Origin: Neisseria lisongii
Lineage (GTDB): Bacteria; Pseudomonadota; Gammaproteobacteria; Burkholderiales; Neisseriaceae
Length of the DNA: 64,000 bases
NCBI RefSeq assembly: GCF_028463985.1
Contig: NZ_CP116766.1
Location: forward strand, 620,001 to 684,000
Reading direction: 5' to 3'
The position numbers and the translations under genes were made by a program. This document shows, piece after piece, positions 1 to 8,025 of this stretch (position 1 is its first letter; every line of letters starts with the position of its first letter). Under the pieces are notes generated by a model, which was not told where the DNA came from, searched no databases, and saw only the letters and a list, made by a program, of their open reading frames with translations.

Positions 1-359
1 ACCCGAAAAACTTTGTTACTGTGGAAGACGACTGCTGCATTATTCCGCCCAATTCCTTTGCTTTGGCGCGGACGGTGGAATATTTCCGCATCCCCCGCAA
101 CGTATTGACCGTTTGTCTCGGCAAATCGACTTACGCCCGCTGCGGCATTATTGTCAATGTAACTCCGTTTGAGCCGGAATGGGAAGGCTATGTAACCCTT
201 GAATTTTCCAATACCACACCGCTTCCGGCGAAAATCTACGCCGGCGAAGGCGTGGCGCAGGTACTGTTTTTTGAAAGCGATGAAACCTGCGAAACTTCGT
301 ATAAAGACCGTAACGGCAAATATATGGGTCAAACCGGCGTAACCTTGCCGAAAACCTGA
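1..359 (+). CDS. dcd: dCTP deaminase, 3' part (5' end outside window)
   Basis: C-terminal part of dCTP deaminase, which makes dUTP from dCTP in the cytosol and feeds thymidylate synthesis. The reading frame is open from base 3, so the start lies upstream; the GTG at 21 is internal. Family landmarks visible are FALARTVEYFRIP, the GKSTYARCG stretch, the PFEPEWEGYVTLEF beta strand and the C-terminal GKYMGQTGVTLPKT lid that closes over the nucleotide in this trimeric family. A strong hairpin terminator follows. Assignment rests on recognised conserved segments and is secure; full length cannot be judged. Confidence 0.93.
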   Translation, partial: PKNFVTVEDDCCIIPPNSFALARTVEYFRIPRNVLTVCLGKSTYARCGIIVNVTPFEPEWEGYVTLEFSNTTPLPAKIYAGEGVAQVLFFESDETCETSYKDRNGKYMGQTGVTLPKT

Positions 360-383
360 CACGCCCGATTTTCAGACGGCCTG

Positions 384-432
384 AATGCCCTGTTTTTATT
401 CCCGCTATTTGAATAAAAACAGGGCATTTTTT
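384..432 (+). terminator. Rho-independent terminator after dcd
   Basis: Perfect 18-bp stem (384-401 with 411-428), 9-base loop, then a T run. A single DUS copy lies just before it at 370-380. Confidence 0.85.
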
Positions 433-439
433 GTGAAAG

Positions 440-468
440 TTGAGCAGAACGGATAACAAGGGTAGAAT
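440..468 (+). promoter_or_regulatory. Candidate sigma-70 promoter of sodB
   Basis: TTGAGC (440-445), 17-base spacer, TAGAAT (463-468), about 105 bases before the sodB start and just after the dcd terminator. Sequence match only. Confidence 0.5.
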
Positions 469-573
469 AACGGGATTGCCTTTTAGGGCAATAAGAAACC
501 ATTTCCGGCAAAGCGCCCGAACTGTTTCTTCACAAAACACACCAAAGAAAGCAACGATATCAGGAGCATCAAC

Positions 574-1155
574 ATGGAACATAAATTACCGCAATTACCA
601 TACGAATTGGACGCTTTAGAGCCGCATTTGTCTAAAGAAACCTTGGAATACCACTACGGCAAACACCATCAAACCTACATCACCAACCTGAACAACCAAA
701 TCAAAGGCACTGAATTTGAAGAACTGTCTTTGGAAGAAATCGTGAAAAAATCCAGCGGCGGCGTGTTCAACAACGCAGCCCAAACTTGGAACCACACGTT
801 CTACTGGCTGGGCTTCACGCCTAAAGGCCAAGGCAAACCGGCGGGCGAACTGGCAGCCGCTATCGATGCCAAATGGGGCAGCTTCGAGCAATTCCAAGAA
901 GCCTTCGGTGCTTGCGCCGCCGGTACATTCGGTTCAGGCTGGGCTTGGCTGGTGAAAACTCCTGCGGGCGAATTGGATTTGGTATCGACTTCCAACGCCG
1001 CTACGCCGCTGACAACCGAAAACACTCCACTGCTGACCTGCGACGTATGGGAACACGCCTACTACATCGACTACCGCAACAGCCGTCCTAACTACTTGAA
1101 AGGTTTCTGGGAAATCGTGAATTGGGACGAAGTGGCCAAACGCTTTGCTGCTTAA
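574..1155 (+). CDS. sodB: Superoxide dismutase, iron type
   Basis: Converts superoxide to oxygen and hydrogen peroxide in the cytosol. The 193-residue protein follows E. coli SodB closely: EYHYGKHHQTYITNLN carries the first metal histidine, NHTFYW the second, and DVWEHAYYIDYRN the aspartate and third histidine. The absence of a signal peptide points to the cytosolic enzyme. The ATG at 574 has AGGAG eight bases upstream. It is a single-gene unit with its own promoter candidate and a DUS-pair terminator shared with the convergent ferredoxin gene. Iron rather than manganese is inferred from overall similarity to SodB, not tested. Confidence 0.95.
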   Translation: MEHKLPQLPYELDALEPHLSKETLEYHYGKHHQTYITNLNNQIKGTEFEELSLEEIVKKSSGGVFNNAAQTWNHTFYWLGFTPKGQGKPAGELAAAIDAKWGSFEQFQEAFGACAAGTFGSGWAWLVKTPAGELDLVSTSNAATPLTTENTPLLTCDVWEHAYYIDYRNSRPNYLKGFWEIVNWDEVAKRFAA

Positions 1156-1198
1156 TGTGAAGTGGAACAAGACATCGTTGTGATGTTTTAAGCTGTTG

Positions 1199-1234
1199 AA
1201 AGCCGTCTGAAAAATCAATTTTCAGACGGCTTTT
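1199..1234. terminator. Bidirectional DUS-pair terminator
   Basis: Two head-to-head DUS copies form a stem (AAAGCCGTCTGAAAA with its complement) separated by a few bases; T runs on either strand serve sodB (+) and the ferredoxin gene (-), whose stop codon overlaps the end. Confidence 0.8.
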
Positions 1235-1544
1235 ATATGGTTTGCGCCGCTTCGTCAAACAAATCCGTCTCAAACAAATCCGACTGTTCGCTTTTCAGAC
1301 GGCAGTCCAAGCTGAGGTTTTCGCTGACTTGGCAGCAGCAGGGCAGGATTTCGCCACGGCTGACAAAAGCCAGCGGCGGATCGGGATAGGACACTTTGCC
1401 GCTGAGGATTTTCAGACGGCATGAACCGCAATAACCGCTGCGGCATTGGTATTCGACTTCGTGGCCGGTGCGCTCCAAACCTTCGAGCAGGGTTTCGCCC
1501 GGTTGCAACTCGAAGATTTTATCGTGTGTGGTAATCAGCGGCAT
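1233..1544 (-). CDS. [2Fe-2S] ferredoxin associated with ribonucleotide reductase (YfaE-like)
   Basis: Small plant-type ferredoxin of 103 residues. CRSGYCGSC plus a later Cys in LPCCC supply the four iron-sulphur ligands. It lies 87 bases after nrdB on the same strand, the position of E. coli yfaE, whose product helps form or repair the diferric-tyrosyl cofactor of NrdB; that role is inferred from position and family. The start at 1544 (MPLITTHDKIFELQPGE) was preferred to the upstream ATG at 1619, which lies inside a DUS and would add 25 residues of DUS-derived sequence. Last gene of the nrd operon. Confidence 0.88.
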   Translation of the reverse strand: MPLITTHDKIFELQPGETLLEGLERTGHEVEYQCRSGYCGSCRLKILSGKVSYPDPPLAFVSRGEILPCCCQVSENLSLDCRLKSEQSDLFETDLFDEAAQTI

Positions 1545-1631
1545 GGCGGTCGGAACAGTGGGGAAATGAAAAACGGTTTGGGCGGAAGGCCGTCTGAAAA
1601 TACGTTTTTCAGACGGCATGGTTTGCGGGGA

Positions 1632-2765
1632 TTACAGCTCGAAATCGCCCAAATCGTCGGCATTGACTTCCGAATCAATCTGGCCGATAAGATAAGAGGA
1701 AATCTCGACTTCCTGCGGCGCAACCTGAACATTATCGGACGAGAGCCAAGCGTTAATCCACGGAATCGGATTTTGGTTGGCTTTTTCAAAGGCAGGTTTC
1801 AGTCCGACCGCCTGCATACGCAGATTGGTGATATATTCGACATATTGTCCCAAAATTTCTTTATTCAGGCCGATCATCGAGCCGTCTTTAAAGAGGTAGG
1901 CCGCCCATTCTTTTTCCTGCTCGGCCGCTTTTTTGAACAATTCAAAACAATCGTTTTCCAATTCGGCGGCGATTTCCGCCATTTCCGGATCGTCTTCGCC
2001 GGCACGCATCAGATTCAGCATATGCTGGGTGCTGGTAAGGTGCAGGGCTTCGTCGCGGGCGATGAGTTTGATGATTTTGGCATTGCCTTCCATCAATTCC
2101 CGTTCGGCAAAGGCAAACGAGCAGGCAAAAGAAACGTAAAAGCGGATGGCTTCCAACACATTCACGCACATCAGACACAGATACAGCTTTTTCTTCAACT
2201 CCCGCAGGCTGACCGTGATGCTGTTGCCGTTAACGGTATGTCGGCCTTCGCCCAACAGATTGTAATATTGGGTATATTCGATTAAATCGTCATAATAGCA
2301 GGCGATGTCTTCGGCACGGGCGATAATGTATTGATTTTGTACAATATCATCAAACACAATCGACGGGTCGTTGACGATATTGCGGATAATGTGGGTGTAG
2401 CTGCGGGAATGAATGGTCTCGGAAAACGACCATGTTTCAATCCATGTTTCCAGTTCGGGAATGGACACCAGCGGCAGCAGCGCTACGTTCGGGCTGCGCC
2501 CCTGAATCGAATCGAGCAGGGTTTGATATTTTAAATTACTGATAAAAATATGTTTTTCATGTTCCGGTAGGTTGGCGTAGTCGATACGGTCGCGCGAAAC
2601 GTCAATTTCTTCCGGCCGCCAAAAGAAAGAAAGCTGCTTTTCAATCAGTTTTTCAAAGATTTCGTATTTCTGCTGGTCATAACGGGCCACATTGACCGAC
2701 TGGCCGAAAAACATCGGCTCTTTCAGCGCATCATTGGCGGTTTTCGGGAAAGTGCTGTAGGACAT
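1632..2765 (-). CDS. nrdB: Class Ia ribonucleoside-diphosphate reductase, beta subunit
   Basis: Radical-generating small subunit of aerobic ribonucleotide reductase. Nearly colinear with E. coli NrdB: iron-ligand and tyrosyl-radical segment ETWSFSETIHSRSYTH, the AFAERELMEGNAK helix and DEALHLTSTQH with the last ligands, then the QVAPQEVEISSYLIGQID tail that docks on NrdA. Starting at 2765 (MSYSTFPKTAN) gives 377 residues and matches the family start. An in-frame ATG at 2786 adds seven residues and has a weak AAGAG upstream, so it cannot be excluded. Preceded by nrdA on the same strand, with a DUS palindrome in the gap. Confidence 0.95.
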   Translation of the reverse strand: MSYSTFPKTANDALKEPMFFGQSVNVARYDQQKYEIFEKLIEKQLSFFWRPEEIDVSRDRIDYANLPEHEKHIFISNLKYQTLLDSIQGRSPNVALLPLVSIPELETWIETWSFSETIHSRSYTHIIRNIVNDPSIVFDDIVQNQYIIARAEDIACYYDDLIEYTQYYNLLGEGRHTVNGNSITVSLRELKKKLYLCLMCVNVLEAIRFYVSFACSFAFAERELMEGNAKIIKLIARDEALHLTSTQHMLNLMRAGEDDPEMAEIAAELENDCFELFKKAAEQEKEWAAYLFKDGSMIGLNKEILGQYVEYITNLRMQAVGLKPAFEKANQNPIPWINAWLSSDNVQVAPQEVEISSYLIGQIDSEVNADDLGDFEL

Positions 2766-2813
2766 GGTTAGATGTTCGCAAGACATAATGTTCTCTTTGA
2801 GGAAAGGTTTCGT

Positions 2814-2841
2814 TTTTCAGACGGCCTAGGCCGTCTGAAAA
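2814..2841. repeat. Zero-loop DUS palindrome between nrdA and nrdB
   Basis: Two 13-base DUS copies stand head to head, separated only by TA, giving an almost perfect palindrome inside the nrd operon. There is no clear T run on the transcribed strand, so it may act as a processing or partial-termination hairpin rather than a full terminator. Confidence 0.75.
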
Positions 2842-2848
2842 TGCCGGT

Positions 2849-5128
2849 TTAGATTTTACACGCTCCGCCTGCGCAGCCGTCGTCCTGCAAATCGGTTTGG
2901 GTATCGTCGGCACCGTCTCGGGTGTTGTGGTAATACAGAGTTTTCACGCCGTATTTGTAGGCGGTCAGCAAGTCTTTGAGCATTTGTTTCATCGGCACTT
3001 TGCCACCTTCGAATTTGGCCGGATCGTAGCTGGTGTTGGCGGAAATCGCCTGATCGACAAACTTCTGCATAATGCCGACCAGTTTCAGATAGCCGTCGTT
3101 GCCCGGCAGTTGCCACAGGGTTTCGTATTGGCGGTTGAGCGTTTCAAATTCCGGCACGACCTGTTTTAAAATACCGTCTTTCGAGGCTTTGACAGCGACC
3201 AAACCGCGCGGCGGCTCGATACCGTTGGTGGCGTTGGCGATTTGCGAGCTGGTTTCAGACGGCATCAATGCGGTCAGGGTGGAGTTGCGCAGGCCGTATT
3301 TCACGATGTCGGCACGCAGGCTTTCCCAATCGTAGTGCAGCGTTTCGCTGCAGATGGTGTCCAAATCTTTTTTGTAGGTATCAATCGGCAGTTTGCCTTG
3401 CGAATAAACGGTTTCGTTAAACAATGGGCAAGCGCCGTATTCTTTGGCCAGATTCACCGAGGCTTTGAGCAGGTAATACTGCATGGCTTCAAAGGTGCGG
3501 TGAGTCAGCGCAAGAGCGGAATCGTCGCTGTAGCGCACGCCGTTTTTCGCCAGATAATAAGCATAGTTAATCACGCCGATACCCAAAGTGCGGCGGTTCA
3601 TGGTGGCAATGCGGGCCGCCGGAACGGGGTAATCCTGATAATCGAGCAGGGCATCCAAGGCACGCACGGTCAAATCGGCGAGTTCTTCAAATTCGTCCAA
3701 ATGCTGCAATGCACCGAGATTGAATGCGGAAAGGGTGCATAGGGCGATTTCGCCGTTTTCATCGTTGATATGTTCCAGCGGCTTGGTCGGCAGGGCAATT
3801 TCCAAACACAGGTTGGACTGGCGCACCGGCGCAACGCTCGGGTCAAACGGGCTGTGGGTGTTGCAGTGATCGACGTTTTGAATGTAAATCCGTCCGGTAC
3901 CGGCACGTTCCTGCATTAATGATGAAAACAGTTCGGTCGCCGGAATGCTGCGTTTGCGTATGTTTTCGTCTTGCTCGTATTGGGTGTACAGCCGCTCAAA
4001 CTCGTCTTGATCGGCAAAAAATGCGTCATACAGCCCCGGCACTTCGTTGGGAGAAAACAGGGTAATATTGCCGCCTTTAATCAGGCGGGTATAGAGCAGG
4101 CGGTTGATTTGCACGCCGTAGTCCAAATGGCGCACGCGGTTGTCTTCCACGCCCCGGTTGTTTTTCAGCACCAGCAGATTTTCGACTTCCCAGTGCCACA
4201 TCGGGTAAAACAGCGTTGCCGCTCCGCCCCGTACGCCGCCTTGCGAGCAGGATTTCACCGCTGCTTGGAACATTTTGAAAAACGGAATACAGCCGGTATG
4301 CTGCGCTTCGCCGCCACGGATTTCGCTACCCAAACCACGGATTCGGCCGGCATTGATGCCGATGCCGGCGCGTTGCGAAACATATTTCACAATCGCACTG
4401 GTAGTAGCGTTAATCGAATCCAGACTGTCGTCGCACTCAATCAATACGCAGCTTGAGAATTGGCGGGTCGGTGTCCGCACGCCGCTCATAATCGGGGTCG
4501 GCAGCGAGACTTTGAAAGTCGAAACCGCATCGTAGAAACGTTTGACGTAGCTTAAACGGGTGGTTTTCGGATATTTGCTGAACAGGCACATTGCCACCAA
4601 AATATACAGAAACTGCGGCGTTTCGTAGATTTGGCGGGTAACACGGTTTTGCACCAGATACTTGCCTTCCAGCTGCTTCACGGCAGCGTAAGAGAAGGTC
4701 ATATCCCGTTTGTGGTCGATATAGGCGTTTAACTCGTCAAACTCTTCACGGCTGTAGTCTTCCAAAATATGGCGGTCGTATTTGCCCGCCTGCGTGAGTT
4801 TCTGCACATGGTCGTACAGATGAGGCGGCTCGAATTCACCGTAGGCAATTTTGCGCAGATGGAAAATCGCTAGACGTGCGGCGAGATACTGGTAATCAGG
4901 GGATTCCTGAGAAATCAGGTCGGCGGCCGCTTTGATGATGGTTTCGTGAATATCGTCGGTGCGGATGCCGTTGTAAAACTGGATATGCGATTTCAGTTCG
5001 ACTTGGGAAACGGAAACATTGTTCAAACCCTCGGCCGCCCAAGTAACCACACGGTGGATTTTGTCCAAATCAATCGGCTCTAAGCGTCCGTCTCGTTTGG
5101 TTACTTTCAAGTTTGTTGCGTTCGTCAT
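2849..5128 (-). CDS. nrdA: Class Ia ribonucleoside-diphosphate reductase, alpha subunit
   Basis: Catalytic subunit converting ribonucleoside diphosphates to deoxyribonucleotides with NrdB. The 759-residue protein matches the E. coli length. An N-terminal ATP-cone (KVTKRDGRLEPIDLDKIHR) is the overall activity switch; SSCVLIECDDSLDSI and ALCTLSAFNLG carry the active-site cysteines, NLCLEIALPT lies at the radical site, and the tail CAGGACKI holds the thioredoxin/glutaredoxin-exchanged pair. The start at 5128 has GGAAGG upstream and fits the family; a longer frame to 5293 would run across the regulatory region. Two NrdR-like boxes lie just upstream. Confidence 0.96.
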   Translation of the reverse strand: MTNATNLKVTKRDGRLEPIDLDKIHRVVTWAAEGLNNVSVSQVELKSHIQFYNGIRTDDIHETIIKAAADLISQESPDYQYLAARLAIFHLRKIAYGEFEPPHLYDHVQKLTQAGKYDRHILEDYSREEFDELNAYIDHKRDMTFSYAAVKQLEGKYLVQNRVTRQIYETPQFLYILVAMCLFSKYPKTTRLSYVKRFYDAVSTFKVSLPTPIMSGVRTPTRQFSSCVLIECDDSLDSINATTSAIVKYVSQRAGIGINAGRIRGLGSEIRGGEAQHTGCIPFFKMFQAAVKSCSQGGVRGGAATLFYPMWHWEVENLLVLKNNRGVEDNRVRHLDYGVQINRLLYTRLIKGGNITLFSPNEVPGLYDAFFADQDEFERLYTQYEQDENIRKRSIPATELFSSLMQERAGTGRIYIQNVDHCNTHSPFDPSVAPVRQSNLCLEIALPTKPLEHINDENGEIALCTLSAFNLGALQHLDEFEELADLTVRALDALLDYQDYPVPAARIATMNRRTLGIGVINYAYYLAKNGVRYSDDSALALTHRTFEAMQYYLLKASVNLAKEYGACPLFNETVYSQGKLPIDTYKKDLDTICSETLHYDWESLRADIVKYGLRNSTLTALMPSETSSQIANATNGIEPPRGLVAVKASKDGILKQVVPEFETLNRQYETLWQLPGNDGYLKLVGIMQKFVDQAISANTSYDPAKFEGGKVPMKQMLKDLLTAYKYGVKTLYYHNTRDGADDTQTDLQDDGCAGGACKI

Positions 5129-5151
5129 CGTTCCAGCCTTCCCATTTGAAA

Positions 5152-5199
5152 ACACAAGATACAGTATTAAATCGGTTTGAGCGACACAATATAAAGTAT
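5152..5199 (-). promoter_or_regulatory. Tandem NrdR boxes upstream of nrdA
   Basis: Two copies resemble the 16-base NrdR consensus ACACWATATATWGTGT: 5152-5167 (ACACAAGATACAGTAT, 13 of 16) and 5184-5199 (ACACAATATAAAGTAT, 14 of 16). Their starts are 32 bases apart, about three helical turns, the spacing known for paired NrdR boxes. They end 24 bases before the nrdA start codon, fitting repression of the operon when dATP/ATP is high. The nrdR gene is not in this window. Confidence 0.75.
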
Positions 5200-5590
5200 A
5201 TCGGCCGAATAATCCAGTCTTGACAAGCGGCGCTTTTTCGCATTGCCAACCCCCGATGTTGATTTTCAGACGGCTTGGTTTGATGTTTATCAAATCCGAG
5301 GTGGTAAATTGATTTTATTTTAAATCCAAACGCTTAGTCGGCAGGGAATTTTTGCAGTATTTGCTTCCCTGTTTGCCGAGGCTTATAAAATCAGGCGCTT
5401 CTGTATGGCAGCCAAATGCCGTCTGAAAATGAATCAGTCATATTTTGGCGGGTGTGTGCAGTCGGTATGAAAGTGTTAAGTTTTGCAAACAATCTTTTTT
5501 TGCCACACCGGTTGAGGCCGTCTGAAAAGCGGGGAATATTTTTTGTCGCTGAGAAAGAGGCGGGTGGAACGTTTTTTGTTTTAAGTAATG
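5200..5590. other. Gene-free stretch between nrdA and nlpD
   Basis: No convincing gene. It holds single DUS copies at about 5263-5274, 5416-5428 and 5516-5527 and an AT-rich tract. Short open frames here have no recognisable product and cross DUS copies. Confidence 0.6.
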
Positions 5591-5626
5591 CTAAAAAAAA
5601 AGCCGTCTGAATATTTCAGACGGCTT
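5591..5626 (-). terminator. DUS-pair terminator of nlpD
   Basis: Inverted DUS copies (AAGCCGTCTGAA with a 3-base loop) are followed on the minus strand by nine T residues, directly after the nlpD stop. Confidence 0.85.
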
Positions 5627-5637
5627 CAGTTTGCTGT

Positions 5638-6606
5638 TTAGAATGCTACGTATGATGCCGGATTGACCGGCTTGCCGTTTTGGCGCACTTCAAAGTGCAG
5701 CTGGGTGCGGCTGGCATCGGTGTTGCCCATTTTGGCGATGGTCTGACCCCGTTTCACGCTTTGGCCTTCGCTGACCAGCAGGCTTTGGTTGTGGCCGTAG
5801 GCGCTCAGGAAAGTGGGGTTGTGTTGGATGATCACCAAGTTGCCGTAGCCTCTCAAGCCTGAACCGGCATACACAACTTTGCCGTCTGCTGCGGCGACAA
5901 CCGGCTGTCCGGCCGTACCGGCGATGTCCACGCCTTTGCTGCTACCGCCGAATTGGGTAATGACGTTACCGGTGGTCGGGCGTTGCCAAGTAATACTGCT
6001 GACGGTACGGGTCGCACCGGTGGCAACGGTCGGTGTGCTTGCCGGTGCTGCGGCAGGAGCGGTTGCAGCCGGTTTGGTTGCCGGAGCAGGGGTGCTGACA
6101 GGATTGGCCGGAGCGGCAGGCACAGCAGCGGCAACAACAGGGGCTGCGGTAACGGTCGGGGCGACATAGCCCGCCGGTTTCACCCGTAAAACTTGGCCGA
6201 TGCTGATGGTGTTATCGCTCAAATTGTTCCAAGCACGCAGATTGTCTTGGGTAATGTGGTAACGTTTGGAAATATTGTAAACGGTGTCGCCGCGGACAAC
6301 GCTGTGGGTGGCGGCGTTAATGTCTACCGGAGCGTATGACGGAACGTAGCTTCCGGTGTAGGCAGGAGTATTTGCTGCAGGGGCGCTCGGTGTGTAGGCA
6401 GGCGGCGTGTAAGGTGCGGTATCCGCAGCGGCGGCTGCATTGGGTTCGTAAGGTGCTGCACCGTATGGATTACCCGTGCTGTTGGCAGCGGTTGAACCTG
6501 TGGAAGCCGTACCGGAAATCACCGGTGCCGGCTGTTGTCCGGCGCAGGCGCAGAGCATCAGGGTCAGGGCAAGAGATCCGGCATGGAATGCGGTTTTTTT
6601 CAACAT
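5638..6606 (-). CDS. nlpD: NlpD-like lipoprotein, LysM plus degenerate M23 domain
   Basis: Outer-membrane lipoprotein that in the family activates cell-wall amidases (AmiC) during separation of daughter cells. The 322-residue protein has a lipoprotein signal (LALTLMLCAC, lipidated Cys about 21), an Ala/Pro/Thr-rich linker, a LysM domain (HSVVRGDTVYNISKRYHITQ, about 106-150), a second Pro/Ala-rich linker, and a C-terminal M23 fold (KGVDIAGTAGQPVVAAADG ... LHFEVRQNGKPVNPASYV). The usual zinc ligands of the HxxxD and HxH motifs are not complete (KGVDIA, QLHFEVR), so it should be a non-catalytic activator like E. coli NlpD. It lies downstream of surE, a widely conserved neighbour. Confidence 0.9.
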   Translation of the reverse strand: MLKKTAFHAGSLALTLMLCACAGQQPAPVISGTASTGSTAANSTGNPYGAAPYEPNAAAAADTAPYTPPAYTPSAPAANTPAYTGSYVPSYAPVDINAATHSVVRGDTVYNISKRYHITQDNLRAWNNLSDNTISIGQVLRVKPAGYVAPTVTAAPVVAAAVPAAPANPVSTPAPATKPAATAPAAAPASTPTVATGATRTVSSITWQRPTTGNVITQFGGSSKGVDIAGTAGQPVVAAADGKVVYAGSGLRGYGNLVIIQHNPTFLSAYGHNQSLLVSEGQSVKRGQTIAKMGNTDASRTQLHFEVRQNGKPVNPASYVAF

Positions 6607-6808
6607 ATTGTGAGACCTTTTTGTTTCAGGGTTTGTTTATCGGCATAATCATAAATCAAAATGTGCTTGCTTCTCAAGTGTTACGGGGCAGATGGGGCAA
6701 AAAAAGCCGTGTTCGGACCGGTGTTCGGTCGGCTTCGGCGGGGATTTTGTTTCCAGTTTAACAAATGCCGTCTGAAAATATCATGTTCCTGCTTTTCGTG
6801 ATGATGTC

Positions 6809-6908
6809 AAATTTGCCAAAACTTGTTTCACTCATTTTAGCTTTGCCAAAACCTACTTTGCTCGTTTTAGCTTCGCTGAAATTCGTTGCACTCATTTTCA
6901 GACGGCAT
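6809..6908 (+). repeat. DUS-ended 30-bp repeat cluster downstream of surE
   Basis: Three degenerate units of about 30 bp beginning TTTTAGCTTCGCTGAAA or similar and ending in GCTCG or ACTCA; the last runs directly into a DUS (TTTTCAGACGGCATGG). Same family as 7748-7918, 26782-26842 and 28302-28350. Confidence 0.65.
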
Positions 6909-6915
6909 GGCAAAG

Positions 6916-7671
6916 CTATTTAAATGCCGCCTGCGCCCAGAATCGGGCAACAGCTTCGGTTTCTTGGTAGGCGGTGAGGTCGATTTGCAGCGGGGTAACG
7001 GTGATGAAACCGGCTTCGCATTCGCCGAAATCGGTACCGGCCAGATTATCGGAAACATCGCCGACCGGTCCGATCCAATAAACCGCTTCGCCACGCGGAT
7101 TTTTTGCCGGAACAATGCTTTGTGCGTGATGGCGGCGGCCGAGGCGGGTAATTTTAATGCCCTGAATGTCTTCGGGGGCGACGGCAGGGATATTGATGTT
7201 CCATAAAATCGGTGTTTGCGGCGGCTGCTTTAATAAATGTTCCAGCAGCAGCCAGACCGCTTTTTCGGCAGTGGCCCAATAGCGGCCGCTGCTGTCGTTT
7301 AAGGACAGGGCAACGGCGGGAATGCCCATCAGATAGGCTTCGGTGGCGGCGGCCACGGTGCCGGAATAGAGGGTATCGTCGCCCATATTGGCACCGTTGT
7401 TGATGCCGGACAAAACCAAATCGGGGCGGAACTCGGGCAGGGCGTGCAGCCCCAGATGAATGCAGTCGGTCGGTGTGCCGCTGACATAATAAAACCCGTT
7501 TTCCGCCTGTTTGATCCGCAGTGGACGGTCGAGAGTCAGGGAATTGCTGACACCGCTGCGGTCCCGTTCGGGGGCAACCACTCGGACATTGGCAAACTCG
7601 GCGGCAGTGCGTGCCAAAATCGCCAGACCGGGGGCGAGATAGCCGTCGTCGTTGGAAATCAGAATATTCAT
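6916..7671 (-). CDS. surE: 5'/3'-nucleotidase SurE
   Basis: Metal-dependent nucleoside monophosphatase, linked to stationary-phase survival. The 251-residue protein has the diagnostic ILISNDDGYLAPG metal site at the N-terminus, VAPERDRSGVSNSLTLDRPL, GTPTDCIHLGL and LSGINNGANMGDDTLYSGTVAAA. The ATG at 7671 is the family start; an upstream ATG at 7728 would add 19 residues with no family counterpart. nlpD follows on the same strand, as in the E. coli surE-pcm-nlpD order but without pcm. The gap carries a repeat cluster, so co-transcription is uncertain. Confidence 0.95.
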   Translation of the reverse strand: MNILISNDDGYLAPGLAILARTAAEFANVRVVAPERDRSGVSNSLTLDRPLRIKQAENGFYYVSGTPTDCIHLGLHALPEFRPDLVLSGINNGANMGDDTLYSGTVAAATEAYLMGIPAVALSLNDSSGRYWATAEKAVWLLLEHLLKQPPQTPILWNINIPAVAPEDIQGIKITRLGRRHHAQSIVPAKNPRGEAVYWIGPVGDVSDNLAGTDFGECEAGFITVTPLQIDLTAYQETEAVARFWAQAAFK

Positions 7672-7747
7672 ATTGTTTCGGTTCTTAAAATCGGGTTGGG
7701 CAGACGATTGTAAGAACAGCTGCTGCATTTGTCTATGAAAGATTGGG

Positions 7748-7918
7748 TTTTGCTGAAATTTGCTATGCTTGTTTTAGCTTCGCAGAAAACTTACTTCGCT
7801 CGTTTTAGCTTCGCAGAAACCTTTGGTTTTAGCTTCGCAGAAACCTTTGGTTTTAGCTTCGCAGAAACTCGCTTCGCTCGTTTTAGCTTCGCTGAAACCT
7901 TCGGTTTTCAGACGGCAT
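7748..7918 (+). repeat. DUS-ended 24/30-bp tandem repeat array upstream of surE
   Basis: About six tandem units of 24 or 30-31 bp, each starting TTTTAGCTTCGC(A/T)GAAA and ending in TTTGG or TTCGCTCG. Two adjacent 24-bp units are identical. The last unit passes without a gap into a DUS (TTTTCAGACGGCATGG). Unit lengths are mostly multiples of three, so open frames occur, but nothing suggests a real protein. Confidence 0.7.
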
Positions 7919-7964
7919 GGCGGGTTTTGGGTTTGGCAAAAAGCAGCGGCGTGCCTGAACCGTA

Positions 7965-7993
7965 TGGAAAATAAACGGGTTCGGCTATATAAT
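7965..7993 (+). promoter_or_regulatory. Possible mpl promoter
   Basis: A perfect TATAAT (7988-7993) with a weak TGGAAA 17 bases upstream, 33 bases before mpl. Only the -10 box is convincing. Confidence 0.35.
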
Positions 7994-8025
7994 TCCGCTT
8001 TTATTATTGTACAAAGAAATTCATC

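Noticed and set aside
1446..2285. Open frame of 279 codons on the plus strand
   Set aside because: Antisense to nrdB and the ferredoxin gene; composition typical of a shadow frame.
7748..7918. CRISPR-like array
   Set aside because: Units are contiguous without unique spacers, vary in length, and no cas gene is near.
7729..7974. Short open frame with FSFAETFG repeats
   Set aside because: Created by 24/30-bp repeat units whose lengths are mostly multiples of three; it runs through a DUS and has no ribosome binding site.
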